A stretch of DNA of 64,000 nt from Cognatishimia activa (GCF_026016445.1 NZ_CP096147.1:2392501-2456500); one strand, 5' to 3'. Positions 24,982-34,015 are shown, counted from the first letter of the stretch. The notes: generated by a model from the letters alone, not told the origin. Numbers and translations: made by a program.

Positions 24982-25283
24982 TAGGGCAATCGTACAACTA
25001 TGCGTATCATCGTCAAGATCCAATCAGCTTTGGCGTTATTTAACAAATACCGTGCTCCGTCTCGAGCAAATGAATGGCTGCTTTGGGCTGCGACCGGACA
25101 TTCAGAGGAAGATGTGGATAGGCAGTTTTGTCCGCAAACTCGACATTAGTGCGGGTCGCAGCGAATGTCAGCTTCCCGCCCATAATTCCAAAGTTGTGAG
25201 AACTCGCCGCGAAGAGGTGCGACATCATTCTCTTCTAACTGTGTTTTAGAATTCTGCCGGAAAGCTGGCCATTCACGTTTCGT
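24982..25283. other. Intergenic upstream of retron
   Basis: About 300 bp that should contain the retron promoter, read leftwards. No supported gene. Downstream of the Phd-like antitoxin, no toxin of the YoeB/Doc type can be recognised in any frame. Confidence 0.5.
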
Positions 25284-25514
25284 CTACTCCGCGTCGGACT
25301 TGATGGTCGCTATCGACTCCATCAACCGTTGAGCGTTCTTTGGCGAACCCAACAGATAACTTGTTTCGTCGAAAGAGATGTAGTCTGCCAAGGGCAACAT
25401 GACGATTGCTCTTTCATCACCGAGTGAGATTTGGACTGGTTTACGGGACTCGCAGACTTCGGTGAAGATCGAACCGAAATCGACATCTACTTCTTCAAAA
25501 GTCATCGTTTTCAT
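25284..25514 (-). CDS. Phd/YefM-like antitoxin (orphan)
   Basis: A 76-residue protein with the Phd/YefM fold pattern: short strand M-T-F-E-E-V-D-V-D-F-G-S-I-F-T-E-V-C-E, a lysine-proline V-Q-I-S-L-G-D-E-R-A-I-V-M-L-P-L-A-D-Y-I-S-F-D-E-T motif, and a helical tail ending in lysine and acidic residues. GGAGGACC lies upstream of the ATG. No toxin partner is visible on either side. It may protect the host against a toxin carried elsewhere. Confidence 0.75.
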   Translation of the reverse strand: MKTMTFEEVDVDFGSIFTEVCESRKPVQISLGDERAIVMLPLADYISFDETSYLLGSPKNAQRLMESIATIKSDAE

Positions 25515-25996
25515 AATTGGGTCCTCCCAATTTGGACATTCTTCACTCTAACCTTAACGCCTTACCTGAAAGTGCGTCATAATCTGAAGTTTTTTCCACC
25601 AAAAAAATTCTCTCTGCTTCGGTGTCCGGATGTCGCCAAACTGATATTTTCTCCGCCGATTTCAGCCTAAAAATGCACTCTGATAAAGCACTAGACCGCA
25701 AATATCACAAGCGTCCCGAAGAAATGGCAAAAACTGCGATTTCACGACGATGGATAAGAACATCCGACATTTCAACAAGTTGCTGGAAATCAGCATCCGT
25801 GCGCTGGTTAGAAAAATTGGAACGAACGGGAAAAATCGGAATCTTGGGGAAAAATCCGCCTCAAACGGAAAAATTTGCATAGCCAGAAAAAATCTGCATC
25901 GCCACGAAAAATTAGCAATTTCAGAAGGATACGACCAGCACCAAGGCTCTTGATAACGAATCAATTACTGTGGCACTACACGAGTGATTCGGAACT
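25515..25996. other. Intergenic with 19-bp repeat array
   Basis: About 480 bp between the antitoxin and the small HTH gene. Apart from the array at 25811-25924 it is AT-rich and shows no credible gene: open frames here have no ribosome site and no family resemblance. Confidence 0.5.
25811..25924 (+). repeat. Six tandem 19-bp units with GAAAAAT core
   Basis: Units start at 25811, 25830, 25849, 25868, 25887 and 25906, each exactly 19 bp and each opening with GAAAAAT (AAAAAAT in the fifth). The other 12 positions vary. Exact periodicity close to two helical turns puts all cores on one face of DNA. It lies about 70 bp upstream of the HTH gene that precedes the tns operon, so an operator or iteron array is likely. 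Confidence 0.8.
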
Positions 25997-26266
25997 GTGG
26001 CAATTTCAAAGGGTGATGTTTTGACGAAGAAGGCAAAGCACTGCGATCGAGAAAATCGAGCGCGTATCCGCTATCTTCTAGAGATGTCAGGGGAGAATTT
26101 CTCTTCCGCGGCAGCTCAAATCGGCGTCTCTGCAACTTTGGTCGGTTCTGTTGCTGCGGGACGTACGCGCTCGCGCAGAGTTGAGGCCTCATTGGCAAAA
26201 ATGCTTGAGGTCCCTTTGGAAGAACTCTTCCCATCTCTCTATCCGGCAAAGGAGCAAAACACCTAA
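25997..26266 (+). CDS. Small HTH regulator upstream of the tns operon
   Basis: An 89-residue protein with one helix-turn-helix (S-S-A-A-A-Q-I-G-V-S-A-T-L-V-G-S-V-A-A-G-R-T-R-S-R-R-V-E) followed by a helix and a short E-E-L-F-P-S-L-Y-P tail. It recalls the Ner/Nlp and lambda-repressor-like small regulators of transposons and phages. Position between a repeat array and tnsA suggests control of transposition (inference). An internal ATG at 26018 is out of frame with the motif, so the first start is kept. Confidence 0.7.
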   Translation: MAISKGDVLTKKAKHCDRENRARIRYLLEMSGENFSSAAAQIGVSATLVGSVAAGRTRSRRVEASLAKMLEVPLEELFPSLYPAKEQNT

Positions 26267-26401
26267 TCGAGCATGATCAGGGAAGACAAAGAGTCCAATG
26301 CCAATAAAAAAGGCCCTCCTGTTGGAACCAGGAAGACCCTTTGAAACGTCAAACATGTAGATCTGACGCCTCTTCATCACCTGAAAACTAAACGTAGTCA
26401 A

Positions 26402-26422
26402 CCCGCTGATTGAGTCAGCGGG
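26402..26422. terminator. Hairpin between HTH gene and tnsA
   Basis: Perfect 8-bp stem CCCGCTGA/TCAGCGGG with loop TTGAG, no T-run. A weaker TCCTG/CAGGA hairpin lies at about 26315-26335. Either attenuator or mRNA processing element; role uncertain. Confidence 0.45.
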
Positions 26423-26476
26423 CTCTACAAATTCATCCAATTCTATGAAGAGGAAATCGGTGGGTACTGCTTCGGC

Positions 26477-26998
26477 GTGCCTATCGACACAACAAACATG
26501 TCCAAATCAAAGATCTACCGCATGCCTCATCCGAGCCGTGCGACCCGAAAGGTTGTGAGCAGATCACGCGCAAGCCTGCGCGGATTTCTCATCGCAATGT
26601 TGCCAGCCTTTCGATGGCCAAGGGAACTGCACTTCGAAAGCGAGCTTGAATACCGCTTTTTGTGTTTGATGCTCATCCGCGAAGACATCTTCGACATCTG
26701 GGACCAGCCAACCGCCATCAAATACGTTGGCCGCGATGGCCGCCCAGCGTCCCACACCTTCGACTTTCTGGTGATAATGCTTGACGGCACTAAGGTCGCC
26801 GTCGCGATCAAGCCAGAAGACCGAGCAGCATCAATAGGCTTTACCGAAGAACTAGAGTTGGTCGCCCAGGCAATGCCTAAACAATTTGCCGATCAAACGA
26901 TCCTTGTCACCGAAAATCAACTGAACCGCAAAGCAGCGCGTGCAGCAGCGCGCAAGCTCGCACAAACACGCCCATCTCTCGTTGAGGAAGCATCATGA
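26477..26998 (+). CDS. tnsA: TnsA-like transposon endonuclease
   Basis: A 173-residue TnsA N-terminal-domain protein. TnsA nicks the 5' ends of the transposon so that the element leaves by cut and paste. The restriction-enzyme-like active site is visible: Glu in H-F-E-S-E-L-E-Y-R (residues 56-58), Asp in H-T-F-D-F-L-V (96) and Lys in V-A-I-K-P-E (112). It is shorter than E. coli Tn7 TnsA, as in many Tn7-like elements. The start could also be the ATG at 26498. Its stop overlaps tnsB by 4 bp (ATGA). Confidence 0.88.
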   Translation: MPIDTTNMSKSKIYRMPHPSRATRKVVSRSRASLRGFLIAMLPAFRWPRELHFESELEYRFLCLMLIREDIFDIWDQPTAIKYVGRDGRPASHTFDFLVIMLDGTKVAVAIKPEDRAASIGFTEELELVAQAMPKQFADQTILVTENQLNRKAARAAARKLAQTRPSLVEEAS

Positions 26999-29148
26999 CA
27001 CATCCTAACCAACGAAGCACAACTGATATGTTCACGCATAACGATATCGGTTTTCGGCCGGTTGAAATTACAAGCGTTGGCATGGTCGCCGAACGGCTCA
27101 ATAACCCTGAGGTCTGCGAAACATTCACAAATGAACGCCTAGCCGAGCTGCAAAATTCGCCAAGTTTCAGGTACTATCCCAAGTTCTTTTCCCGAGAGGA
27201 ACAACTCAACAACGAGAGTGCAGGTTGCGAGTCAATTGGTGAATTGGAACATGAAGATCAATCCTTGATCCTCTGGAGCGAGGCAGTCGTAAAAGCCGTT
27301 ATGAAGCTACACGCCGACGGCAAAATCAAGCTCACCGAGACTGACTACCACCGCAACCTTTCGCTCATCGCAGTTGAAGTAAACTCCCTCGATGGACAAG
27401 ACTATAGCAATCGCAAAAAACGGCGAGCTGGGGCAAAGCTTGAGAGTAGAGCATTACCCTGCGCACGTACCGCACTTGAGTGGCGCCGCACCTACATCCG
27501 GGCAGGCTACAATCCTGTAGCCCTACTCCCTAAGCAAAAACGATCCGGAAACAGAAACCGGCGTTGGTGCATAGATACCGAACGGTATGCACTTCGGGTC
27601 ATCGACCACTACTGCGCGGAGAAAATTTCGAAACCCAAAGCAGTGTCCAGAACGCTGGACGACATCAAAGCAGAGAATGAACGTCGAGAGCAGAACGGGG
27701 AACCGCTTTTAACTGTCCCTTCGAGGCGCGCCATTTTCGATCGCTTAAGGCTCGCCTCCCCTTACCGTGTTTGCGCTCGTCGCGAAGGCATTGATGCAGC
27801 AAACCGTAAATTCAATCTTTACGAGACTGGTGTGGACGTCGAAGATCCGCTTGAGCGTGTTGAAATGGATGGATGCAAGCTCGATTTGATCAGCGTCTTT
27901 TCTTATTTCAGGATTCTGGATTTTCTACCGCCTGAGCGCAGAAAGGCTCTCGAGCGTGGCCGACGTTGGCTTTACGCAGCCATAGACTGCCGGACCAAAG
28001 TGATCCTCGCGCTTCGGTTAGCAGAAAACCCGTCCGCCGACGTGGCGGTCAAAACTCTCAGAGATGTCTATTCCGACAAGTCGGATATCGCGGCGGCCTG
28101 TGGATGTGATGGTAGTTGGCACGAAGGTGGCCCCGTGGGGGAGTTAGTTACAGACCAAGGGCCAGAGTTTTATTCAGTAGAGTTCCGCGCGGCGGCTTCA
28201 GCGCTCGGCACCACACTAAAATACCCACCCGCTGGGATGCCTTGGATGCGCGGACAAATTGAAAGGTACTTCAAGAATTTGGGGCATCATTTGCTCCCTC
28301 TACTTAGTGGTCGCACAGGGTTCAACCCTAAAGATCGAGGCGATTATCCGTCTAAAGAAATGGCTTGTCTCACAGATGACGAACTCATTCAGCTAATCGT
28401 GCGGTTTGTTGTCGATGTGTACCACAATGAGCCGCACAGCTCATTGGGAGGAGAGACACCAAAAGACTGTTGGGAGCGGCTGACACAACAAGTTCCGCCA
28501 CCTGCTCTCCCAGATGGTCAAGCGATACGCTTCGCGTTTGGTCGCAAGTTCGTCCGAACCATCAAAGGGAATGGTGTGACCTTCGCTGACATTGGCTACA
28601 GTTGCGATGCACTTAAGGAGGCTTTCAACCATTCTCCTAATCGCACTGCAGAAATCTGCGTCGATTTGCGTGATCTGGGGTGGATAATGGTGAAGGTCGG
28701 CGACAGCTGGCACCCTGCCCGCTCCAACGTGCCCGGTATGGATGGTGTATCCCACGACCAGTTGAAGGAAGCTAAACGCGCCCTGTCATATAAATATAGT
28801 GCCCAGGCGGAGTTAACTGTTCCGATCATTCGCAAGGCATTGTCGGACATCAGTGATGTAAATCGCGCCGCCATGCGGAGAATGGAACTGACCCCGTTTC
28901 ATACGACTGACGAAGAGATTGAGCGCAACGAAGGAACGTTCCGTTTCTCCTTACGTACTCAAACTGAAATTGACGATCCAGACGGATACGGTCTCGATCC
29001 ACTGTCTGAGGGGATCTTGATATCTCCGCCTGTGCGAGACGAGCACTCAGCATCTTCGAAAAACGTACCAATAGCCTGTGATGCATCTATCAACGCAGCG
29101 ATCCCAACTCACAAGCCCTCAAAGAAGTGGACCTTCGACAATGACTGA
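26995..29148 (+). CDS. tnsB: TnsB/TniA-like DDE transposase
   Basis: A 717-residue Mu/TnsB-type transposase. It has N-terminal helical DNA-binding domains, then an RNase H-fold catalytic core with D292 (V-E-M-D-G), D387 (V-T-D-Q-G-P) and E423 (G-Q-I-E-R-Y-F-K), and a Mu C-terminal-type beta-barrel near residues 510-580. It binds the terminal repeats and joins the 3' ends to target DNA. It overlaps tnsA by 4 bp and tnsC by 8 bp. Confidence 0.93.
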   Translation: MTHPNQRSTTDMFTHNDIGFRPVEITSVGMVAERLNNPEVCETFTNERLAELQNSPSFRYYPKFFSREEQLNNESAGCESIGELEHEDQSLILWSEAVVKAVMKLHADGKIKLTETDYHRNLSLIAVEVNSLDGQDYSNRKKRRAGAKLESRALPCARTALEWRRTYIRAGYNPVALLPKQKRSGNRNRRWCIDTERYALRVIDHYCAEKISKPKAVSRTLDDIKAENERREQNGEPLLTVPSRRAIFDRLRLASPYRVCARREGIDAANRKFNLYETGVDVEDPLERVEMDGCKLDLISVFSYFRILDFLPPERRKALERGRRWLYAAIDCRTKVILALRLAENPSADVAVKTLRDVYSDKSDIAAACGCDGSWHEGGPVGELVTDQGPEFYSVEFRAAASALGTTLKYPPAGMPWMRGQIERYFKNLGHHLLPLLSGRTGFNPKDRGDYPSKEMACLTDDELIQLIVRFVVDVYHNEPHSSLGGETPKDCWERLTQQVPPPALPDGQAIRFAFGRKFVRTIKGNGVTFADIGYSCDALKEAFNHSPNRTAEICVDLRDLGWIMVKVGDSWHPARSNVPGMDGVSHDQLKEAKRALSYKYSAQAELTVPIIRKALSDISDVNRAAMRRMELTPFHTTDEEIERNEGTFRFSLRTQTEIDDPDGYGLDPLSEGILISPPVRDEHSASSKNVPIACDASINAAIPTHKPSKKWTFDND

Positions 29149-30100
29149 TATGTTTGAAACCGCCGCGAAAATGACTGAGCTGAAGAAGTTGTTTGTTCAG
29201 CACGAGCGCTTTGACCCACTTTACAATCAGTTTCAACTTCTCATGCAGAAGCGCCTGGCAGACATCAATGCTGGTGAAGTGAACGAGGCGCACGGCATCG
29301 CGCTCTCAGGCGGTTCCGGCGCAGGCAAAAGCAGGGCTATCGACAAACTCATCTCGAGAGCCAGAAAGGAGGGTGGAGCTGACGGGCTGTCTCCGACGGC
29401 TATCGTGAGCGTTAAGATCCCTTCCCCAGCAACACTGAAATTCGTTGGCCAGAAGATCCTTCGCGCCCTGAACTTCAATCTGAGCAGTGAGCGCCAGGCT
29501 TGGTATATTTGGGATCTTGTACACCATCAGCTTCGAGAACAGGAGGTCCTGTTCCTACATTTGGACGAGGCACAGGACCTAAGCAAACGGGGATCGCGAT
29601 CAGAGTTGAACGAGATTGCGTCTATGCTCAAATCGCTCATGAGCGACCCTGAATGGCCTGTTGGAATACTACTTTCGGGAACACCCGAACTTGAGAGTAT
29701 TCTTAATCACGACCCCCAGCTTTCTCGCAGAATGAAGTCCGTGCGCTTTACACCAATTACGACATCGCTGCAGGCACCAGATATCCAGGATCTTCTCCGA
29801 GAATACGCGTCGGCGGCCCAGGTCTCTTTGAACTCAGAGATATCAGAACTCATCTTTGCGGAGCGCATCATTCACGCAGCCGCCAACGAGTTCGGATTGG
29901 TGATCGAGCTTATCTTGGCAGCGATTGAAGAGGCATTCATTGAATCTACAACCACCGTTGAGCGGAGACATTTCGAACAGGCCTATCTGGCGCGCACAGC
30001 ATGCTCCCCTGCCCTCAATCCGTTCATTGCATCCGACTACTACCGGATCAATACACGTCAGGTTTTTGCCCTAAAGGATAGCGAGCATGCATACCTTTAA
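29141..30100 (+). CDS. tnsC: TnsC/TniB-like AAA+ ATPase
   Basis: A 319-residue AAA+ regulator that links target-site protein and transposase. Walker A G-G-S-G-A-G-K-S is at residues 57-64 and Walker B in V-L-F-L-H-L-D-E-A-Q-D-L. I chose the ATG at 29141, which overlaps the tnsB stop by 8 bp; an earlier in-frame start at 29078 lies deep in tnsB. The 3' end overlaps tniQ by 14 bp. Confidence 0.92.
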   Translation: MTDMFETAAKMTELKKLFVQHERFDPLYNQFQLLMQKRLADINAGEVNEAHGIALSGGSGAGKSRAIDKLISRARKEGGADGLSPTAIVSVKIPSPATLKFVGQKILRALNFNLSSERQAWYIWDLVHHQLREQEVLFLHLDEAQDLSKRGSRSELNEIASMLKSLMSDPEWPVGILLSGTPELESILNHDPQLSRRMKSVRFTPITTSLQAPDIQDLLREYASAAQVSLNSEISELIFAERIIHAAANEFGLVIELILAAIEEAFIESTTTVERRHFEQAYLARTACSPALNPFIASDYYRINTRQVFALKDSEHAYL

Positions 30101-31889
30101 CCAGCGGCTCCCGCTCCTGGTCCCATTTAGGATCGGTGAGACGGCTTTCTCTCTCGCCTCACGCCTTGCACGTCGAAATGGCATCGGGCGCTTGGTGAAT
30201 TTCTGTTCAGATGTTGGCCTCAACTACAAAGAGCTGATTGTTGGAGACGGTGTTCAAATCGAGCGGTTAGCGATGCTAGCCGCCGTCGACGCAGATGAGT
30301 TGAAATTCTGGACCCCTCGCGTGCTTGAACGAGGATGGTTTCAGCTTGGCAAAGCTGAACTAAAATTCACCAGTTTCACCAGAAACCGTACAAAGGTTTG
30401 CCCTCAATGCTTGAAGGAAGATCGAAACCTCGATCCAAAGAGCTTGCCGGCACATCGCGGAATTTGGCAGCTCAACTCCATCAGAAGCTGTCACATACAC
30501 AATTGCACTCTTCAGGATTTGCCTGCTTCGAAATCAGGTAAACCACAATTCGACTTTGCTGAAGTACTAGATACAGCGGCAATCACCCAAAGCGAACCAA
30601 TTGATCCCGCAACTCAAGAATTTGAAAAACACCTGCGGAGGAGGATCGGAGGTACGGAGGACAAGTCCTGGTTTGGTCGCCTTCCCTTTCATGTGGCGTC
30701 ACAGACCGCTGAGAACCTTGGTGCTCTATTGCTTTTCGGCCCGGATCGACACCGCGATACGCTGACATCGAAAGAATGGATCGAGGCTGGCGCACATGGT
30801 TTCACCACAATGAGGCATGGGGCTTGGCTGGTCAAAGATGCTCTCGCGCGTTTCCAGCGCAAAGCACCTATCGACCACACCTTGTATCGGACACGTTTCA
30901 AACTCTTCTTCGATTGGCTCCGTGAACGGGACGAAGACCCGGCTTTTGATGTCATCCGCGATCTGGCTCGGGAATTTGTATTCACGAACTATCCAATCCC
31001 CACCGGCGCAGTTGTGTTGGGGGAGCCCTGCCCCAAGCAGACCGTATTCACCATATCCAAGGCAAGTCGAACATTTGGCATCTCTCAAAAACACCTGGGA
31101 ATGCGGTTAGTTGATCTTGGCATCGCGAAAATCGCAAAAAGTGGCAAAAGCTATGAGTTGAAACGGTACATTGATGAAGACCTTATCCTGAAAATCAAAG
31201 CCGACATTGAACAGCTGCGGAATGCCTCGGAAACATCCGATGCGCTTGGCATGCATTACCTTGTCTTGCGGCAGCTATCGGCAGCAGGGCTGATCAAGAA
31301 GTTCTTTTCAAATCCCAAAGCATCACCGCTTTATCATCCGAAGGAACTGGAAAGGTTCCGAGCGCAATTCAAAGAACTCGATCAGGATCAAGAAACCACC
31401 GACGGTTGGGAAGAAATCACGACTGCGGCAAAACGGTTCAAATGCCCCATCGCGAAAGCGGTAAATCTTATCCTTGAGCACAAACTCCCGCTTCGACGAA
31501 CATCCAAACATTCAGGGAAGTTTTCAGACCTATGCGTGAATATCTATGCTCTGTCTGATTTGCTCCGGCTCAGCACCGCGAACACTTTGAGCCTTGGTTC
31601 TGCCAGTTCGCAACTGGATATCAACATGCGAGCTCTTAACAGCTTGATCGATCAACGTTTGCTCAGAGTGGTCACGACTAAGGATGCCGATGGACCAGAC
31701 ATTCGAACGAGCATCGACAGCAGATCCTTTGATCAGTTTCGAAGGGATCACATCAGTCTGAAAGAACTGGCTCGCGAGAATGATAGACCCCCAGATGAAG
31801 AACTGTTGCGATGTCTGGAAATCGGCGCCTTTCCATTGGATCTAAAAAGTAGAAACAGCATCGTTTTTCGAAGATCAGACGTTATCTAA
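30087..31889 (+). CDS. tniQ: TniQ/TnsD-like target-site selector
   Basis: A 600-residue TniQ family protein. The N-terminal P-F-R-I-G-E-T-A-F-S-L-A-S-R-L-A-R-R motif and the zinc site (C105, C108, C135, H138, in C-P-Q-C and C-H-I-H) define the family. The long C-terminal region (residues about 150-600) contains several helical, possibly HTH, segments, as in TnsD proteins that bind a fixed chromosomal site. Since the element sits 9 bp beyond tRNA-Ala, this protein probably reads the tRNA gene (inference). Last gene of the tns operon. Confidence 0.9.
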   Translation: MHTFNQRLPLLVPFRIGETAFSLASRLARRNGIGRLVNFCSDVGLNYKELIVGDGVQIERLAMLAAVDADELKFWTPRVLERGWFQLGKAELKFTSFTRNRTKVCPQCLKEDRNLDPKSLPAHRGIWQLNSIRSCHIHNCTLQDLPASKSGKPQFDFAEVLDTAAITQSEPIDPATQEFEKHLRRRIGGTEDKSWFGRLPFHVASQTAENLGALLLFGPDRHRDTLTSKEWIEAGAHGFTTMRHGAWLVKDALARFQRKAPIDHTLYRTRFKLFFDWLRERDEDPAFDVIRDLAREFVFTNYPIPTGAVVLGEPCPKQTVFTISKASRTFGISQKHLGMRLVDLGIAKIAKSGKSYELKRYIDEDLILKIKADIEQLRNASETSDALGMHYLVLRQLSAAGLIKKFFSNPKASPLYHPKELERFRAQFKELDQDQETTDGWEEITTAAKRFKCPIAKAVNLILEHKLPLRRTSKHSGKFSDLCVNIYALSDLLRLSTANTLSLGSASSQLDINMRALNSLIDQRLLRVVTTKDADGPDIRTSIDSRSFDQFRRDHISLKELARENDRPPDEELLRCLEIGAFPLDLKSRNSIVFRRSDVI

Positions 31890-31895
31890 AACTCT

Positions 31896-31922
31896 AACCG
31901 GCCTCGCGCCGGTTATTTTTTT
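31896..31922 (+). terminator. Intrinsic terminator of the tns operon
   Basis: 7-bp GC-rich stem AACCGGC/GCCGGTT with loop CTCGC, followed by a run of seven T. It lies 6 bp after the tniQ stop. Confidence 0.9.
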
Positions 31923-31929
31923 GGCCTGT

Positions 31930-32044
31930 GAGAGGCAAGGTTATGCTTCCAAAAAGGTAAAGTAAGTGTCGAAGTGGAAAACAGGCCCATTGATTTTATT
32001 GAATAAATTTTAGTGCCAGAGGCAAAACTTTGCTGCACGGTACA
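31930..32044 (-). repeat. Tn7-like right end with TnsB-type repeats
   Basis: Read inward from 32044 it begins TGTACCGTGCAGCA, as at the left end. Repeat units on the minus strand are at 32016-32036 (nearly identical to the left outer unit) and 31930-31950 (GGAAGCATAA core shared with the left inner unit). A weaker candidate lies at 31950-31970. Confidence 0.85.
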
Positions 32045-32049
32045 CTTAC
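32045..32049 (+). repeat. Target-site duplication CTTAC (right)
   Basis: Identical to 9749-9753 and directly abuts the ACA end of the transposon. Joining the flanks recreates tRNA-Ala followed by the left end of the integrative element. Confidence 0.93.
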
Positions 32050-32079
32050 AGTTCAATATGATAGCCGAACATTAGAGTG

Positions 32080-32104
32080 GTGTGACACACAGGTGTGACA
32101 CAAC
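32080..32104 (+). repeat. Putative integrase arm site (left)
   Basis: GTGTGACAC followed by ACAGGTGTGACAC: two near-copies of a GTGTGACAC motif 2-4 bp apart, just before the integrase start. A near-identical block lies at 37612-37638 next to attR. Confidence 0.65.
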
Positions 32105-32105
32105 A

Positions 32106-33824
32106 ATGCGGCTACATGCATATCTTACAAAGTCCCGACACGGCATTTTTTACTTCCGTTGGCCACTGCCAAGGACTGATCCAAGCCAAACGCGCAAAAC
32201 TATTAGATTGTCATTGCGTACGAGATGCCCGTTAGAGGCTGGAACTCTCTCCAGACATCTTGCAGTGTTCGGCCAATCATTAATGTCTCACATGGACACG
32301 ACGGGCATGGAACACAGCGAACTCCGGGCAAAAGTTGAAACCTACTTTCTTGGACAGTTGGAAAGGGGCATTGCTAGACGCAGTTCTCTTGGGCCTCTGA
32401 CCGACGAGGAAAAAACACGACATCGCCAGAGCGTTGATTTGCTAAAAATGCCAAACGAAGACTTCTGGAGAATGATGGGGCGTGAAAACGTCAGAAGCGA
32501 GATCAAAGCATTTTGCGAATCTGCGGGCATCTCCGACGAGGACTGCAAGAACCACTTTTGGGCGATACTAGATGAGATCAGGAAGGCGAAAATAGGTTCG
32601 TATGAGGCTATGGAGGCCCATGCGGAGTCTTTGAACCATTACAACTTCTCTACGGCCTTGAACAGCTCTGTCAGAGCGCCCATGACCACTGATGATGCCT
32701 CCCGTTGCACAACCCGCGCAACACCGTCACAGCAGCCATCTGGCCCGCTTCTGTCCGAGTTGTTTGCCCAGCGCCTTGCAGACGCCAAAGCAGCGGGTGA
32801 GTGGTCTCCCAAAGCTCTGGAGGACTACCAATCGTGGGCAGAACTTTTCATCGAATTGCAAGGCGACCGCCCAATCTTGACGTACCTCAAGGCGGACGCG
32901 CGTGAATTCAAAACAGCATTACTCTCGCTTCCCGCCAACCGAAATAAGAAACCCCAAACTCGAGGTTTACCCGCCAAAGACGCAATCGAGGCTGCCAAGG
33001 AATACGCTCTCCCAACTATCGCAACTAACACCGTCAATAAGGCGCTCGGAAGAATGCAAGCGATATGGAAATGGGCCGATAAGCAATTGGATGCAGACGT
33101 AGCCGATATATTTGGCCCGATGAAACTGACAAATGTCACCTCGGCAAGGGACGAACATCACCCGTTCTCGATGGAGCAACTGCAAACCATCTTTGACAGC
33201 CCACTCTACACAGGATGCAAATCAAAGCGGTTCCGGACCAAACCCGGCTCCACGGACATGAGCGCGACTAGTTGGTATTGGCTTCCTCTTCTTGGACTTT
33301 GGACAGGTGCCCGCTTGAATGAACTATGCCAGTTGCGCATTGAGGACATCGACGATGAAGACGGCATTCCATTTCTTAAGATCCACGAGGGGGATGGGAC
33401 GCAGCGAGTTAAGTTTGGAAAACACCGAGTCGTCCCGCTACACCCAACACTAACGAAACTAGGCGTCCTTCAATACGCCAAACACCAAAGAGACAAAGGC
33501 GGAGACCGGTTATTCCCAGAACTAAAACTGGGGTCCTCCGGTTACTATTCGGATCAGGCAAGTAAAGACTTTAGCAACTATATCCAGAGCATCGGGGCGA
33601 AGACGCCTAAGACCTCATTTCACTCATTTAGGCACAACTTCAAGGATGCCTGCCGTCATGTTGGGATTAACTCGGACCTAAACGATATTCTTCTTGGCCA
33701 CGCACTCCCCGGCATGTCAGGTCGTTATGGAGACGGCAAGGTGCCGGTAAAGGTGCTACACAATGCTGTATGTAAGATCAGGTATGATGCGGTTGGAATG
33801 GATCACCTTTATAAGGAGTTTTAG
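32106..33824 (+). CDS. Tyrosine-type site-specific integrase
   Basis: A protein of about 572 residues with an N-terminal H-A-Y-L-T-K-S-R-H-G-I-F-Y-F-R-W domain typical of DUF6538-type integrases, a core-binding domain, and a C-terminal catalytic domain. Active-site elements are Arg near 403 in G-A-R-L-N-E-L, H-S-F-R-H near 506, L-L-G-H, and the Tyr nucleophile in G-R-Y-G near 541. An in-frame ATG at 32082 is possible but overlaps the arm-like repeat. Without the transposon it would lie directly beside tRNA-Ala, its presumed attB. Confidence 0.92.
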   Translation: MRLHAYLTKSRHGIFYFRWPLPRTDPSQTRKTIRLSLRTRCPLEAGTLSRHLAVFGQSLMSHMDTTGMEHSELRAKVETYFLGQLERGIARRSSLGPLTDEEKTRHRQSVDLLKMPNEDFWRMMGRENVRSEIKAFCESAGISDEDCKNHFWAILDEIRKAKIGSYEAMEAHAESLNHYNFSTALNSSVRAPMTTDDASRCTTRATPSQQPSGPLLSELFAQRLADAKAAGEWSPKALEDYQSWAELFIELQGDRPILTYLKADAREFKTALLSLPANRNKKPQTRGLPAKDAIEAAKEYALPTIATNTVNKALGRMQAIWKWADKQLDADVADIFGPMKLTNVTSARDEHHPFSMEQLQTIFDSPLYTGCKSKRFRTKPGSTDMSATSWYWLPLLGLWTGARLNELCQLRIEDIDDEDGIPFLKIHEGDGTQRVKFGKHRVVPLHPTLTKLGVLQYAKHQRDKGGDRLFPELKLGSSGYYSDQASKDFSNYIQSIGAKTPKTSFHSFRHNFKDACRHVGINSDLNDILLGHALPGMSGRYGDGKVPVKVLHNAVCKIRYDAVGMDHLYKEF

Positions 33825-34015
33825 ATCAACTTCCCACTGGGGCCAGAGCTTGAGAACGCGGTTTGCACATTGACTTCAATACGTCCAATGTACATCAAAT
33901 ACCGCTACATTCGAGAACACAGAACTTAAACCCAAATCGTTGGCATCCCCTGCTCTTTACGAGCAATTACGTGAATGCTGCGCGGAAGAGCGCTGAATTT
34001 AGAGGCCTAATTTAA

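Larger units (their letters stand above)
9754..32044. mobile_element. Tn7-like transposon (TnsABC-TniQ) with efflux/envelope and retron cargo
   Basis: A 22,291-bp element. It starts TGTACCGTGCAGCA at 9754 and ends with the reverse complement of the same 14 bases at 32044; the match continues to 25 of 26 bases. Both ends are flanked by CTTAC. Each end has internal repeats of about 21 bp typical of TnsB sites. It encodes a TnsA-like endonuclease, a DDE transposase, an AAA+ regulator and TniQ, all in one operon at the right end. Cargo fills 9.9-25.5 kb. The insertion lies 9 bp downstream of the tRNA-Ala CCA, so the tRNA gene is the likely target recognised by TniQ (inference). Confidence 0.93.

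Noticed and set aside
25811..25924. Array considered as CRISPR
   Set aside because: Repeat core of only 7 bp with a 19-bp period; no spacers of normal length and no cas genes. Not CRISPR.
25622..25964. Open frames on both strands across the 19-bp array
   Set aside because: They result from the repetitive AT-rich units. No ribosome site, no family resemblance.
26477..31889. Tn5053/Tn552-type (TniABQ) element
   Set aside because: A TnsA-like endonuclease gene starts the operon and the ends are TGT...ACA with a Tn7-type 5-bp duplication, so Tn7-like is the better call. No Cascade or Cas12k gene is present, so it is not a CRISPR-associated transposon.
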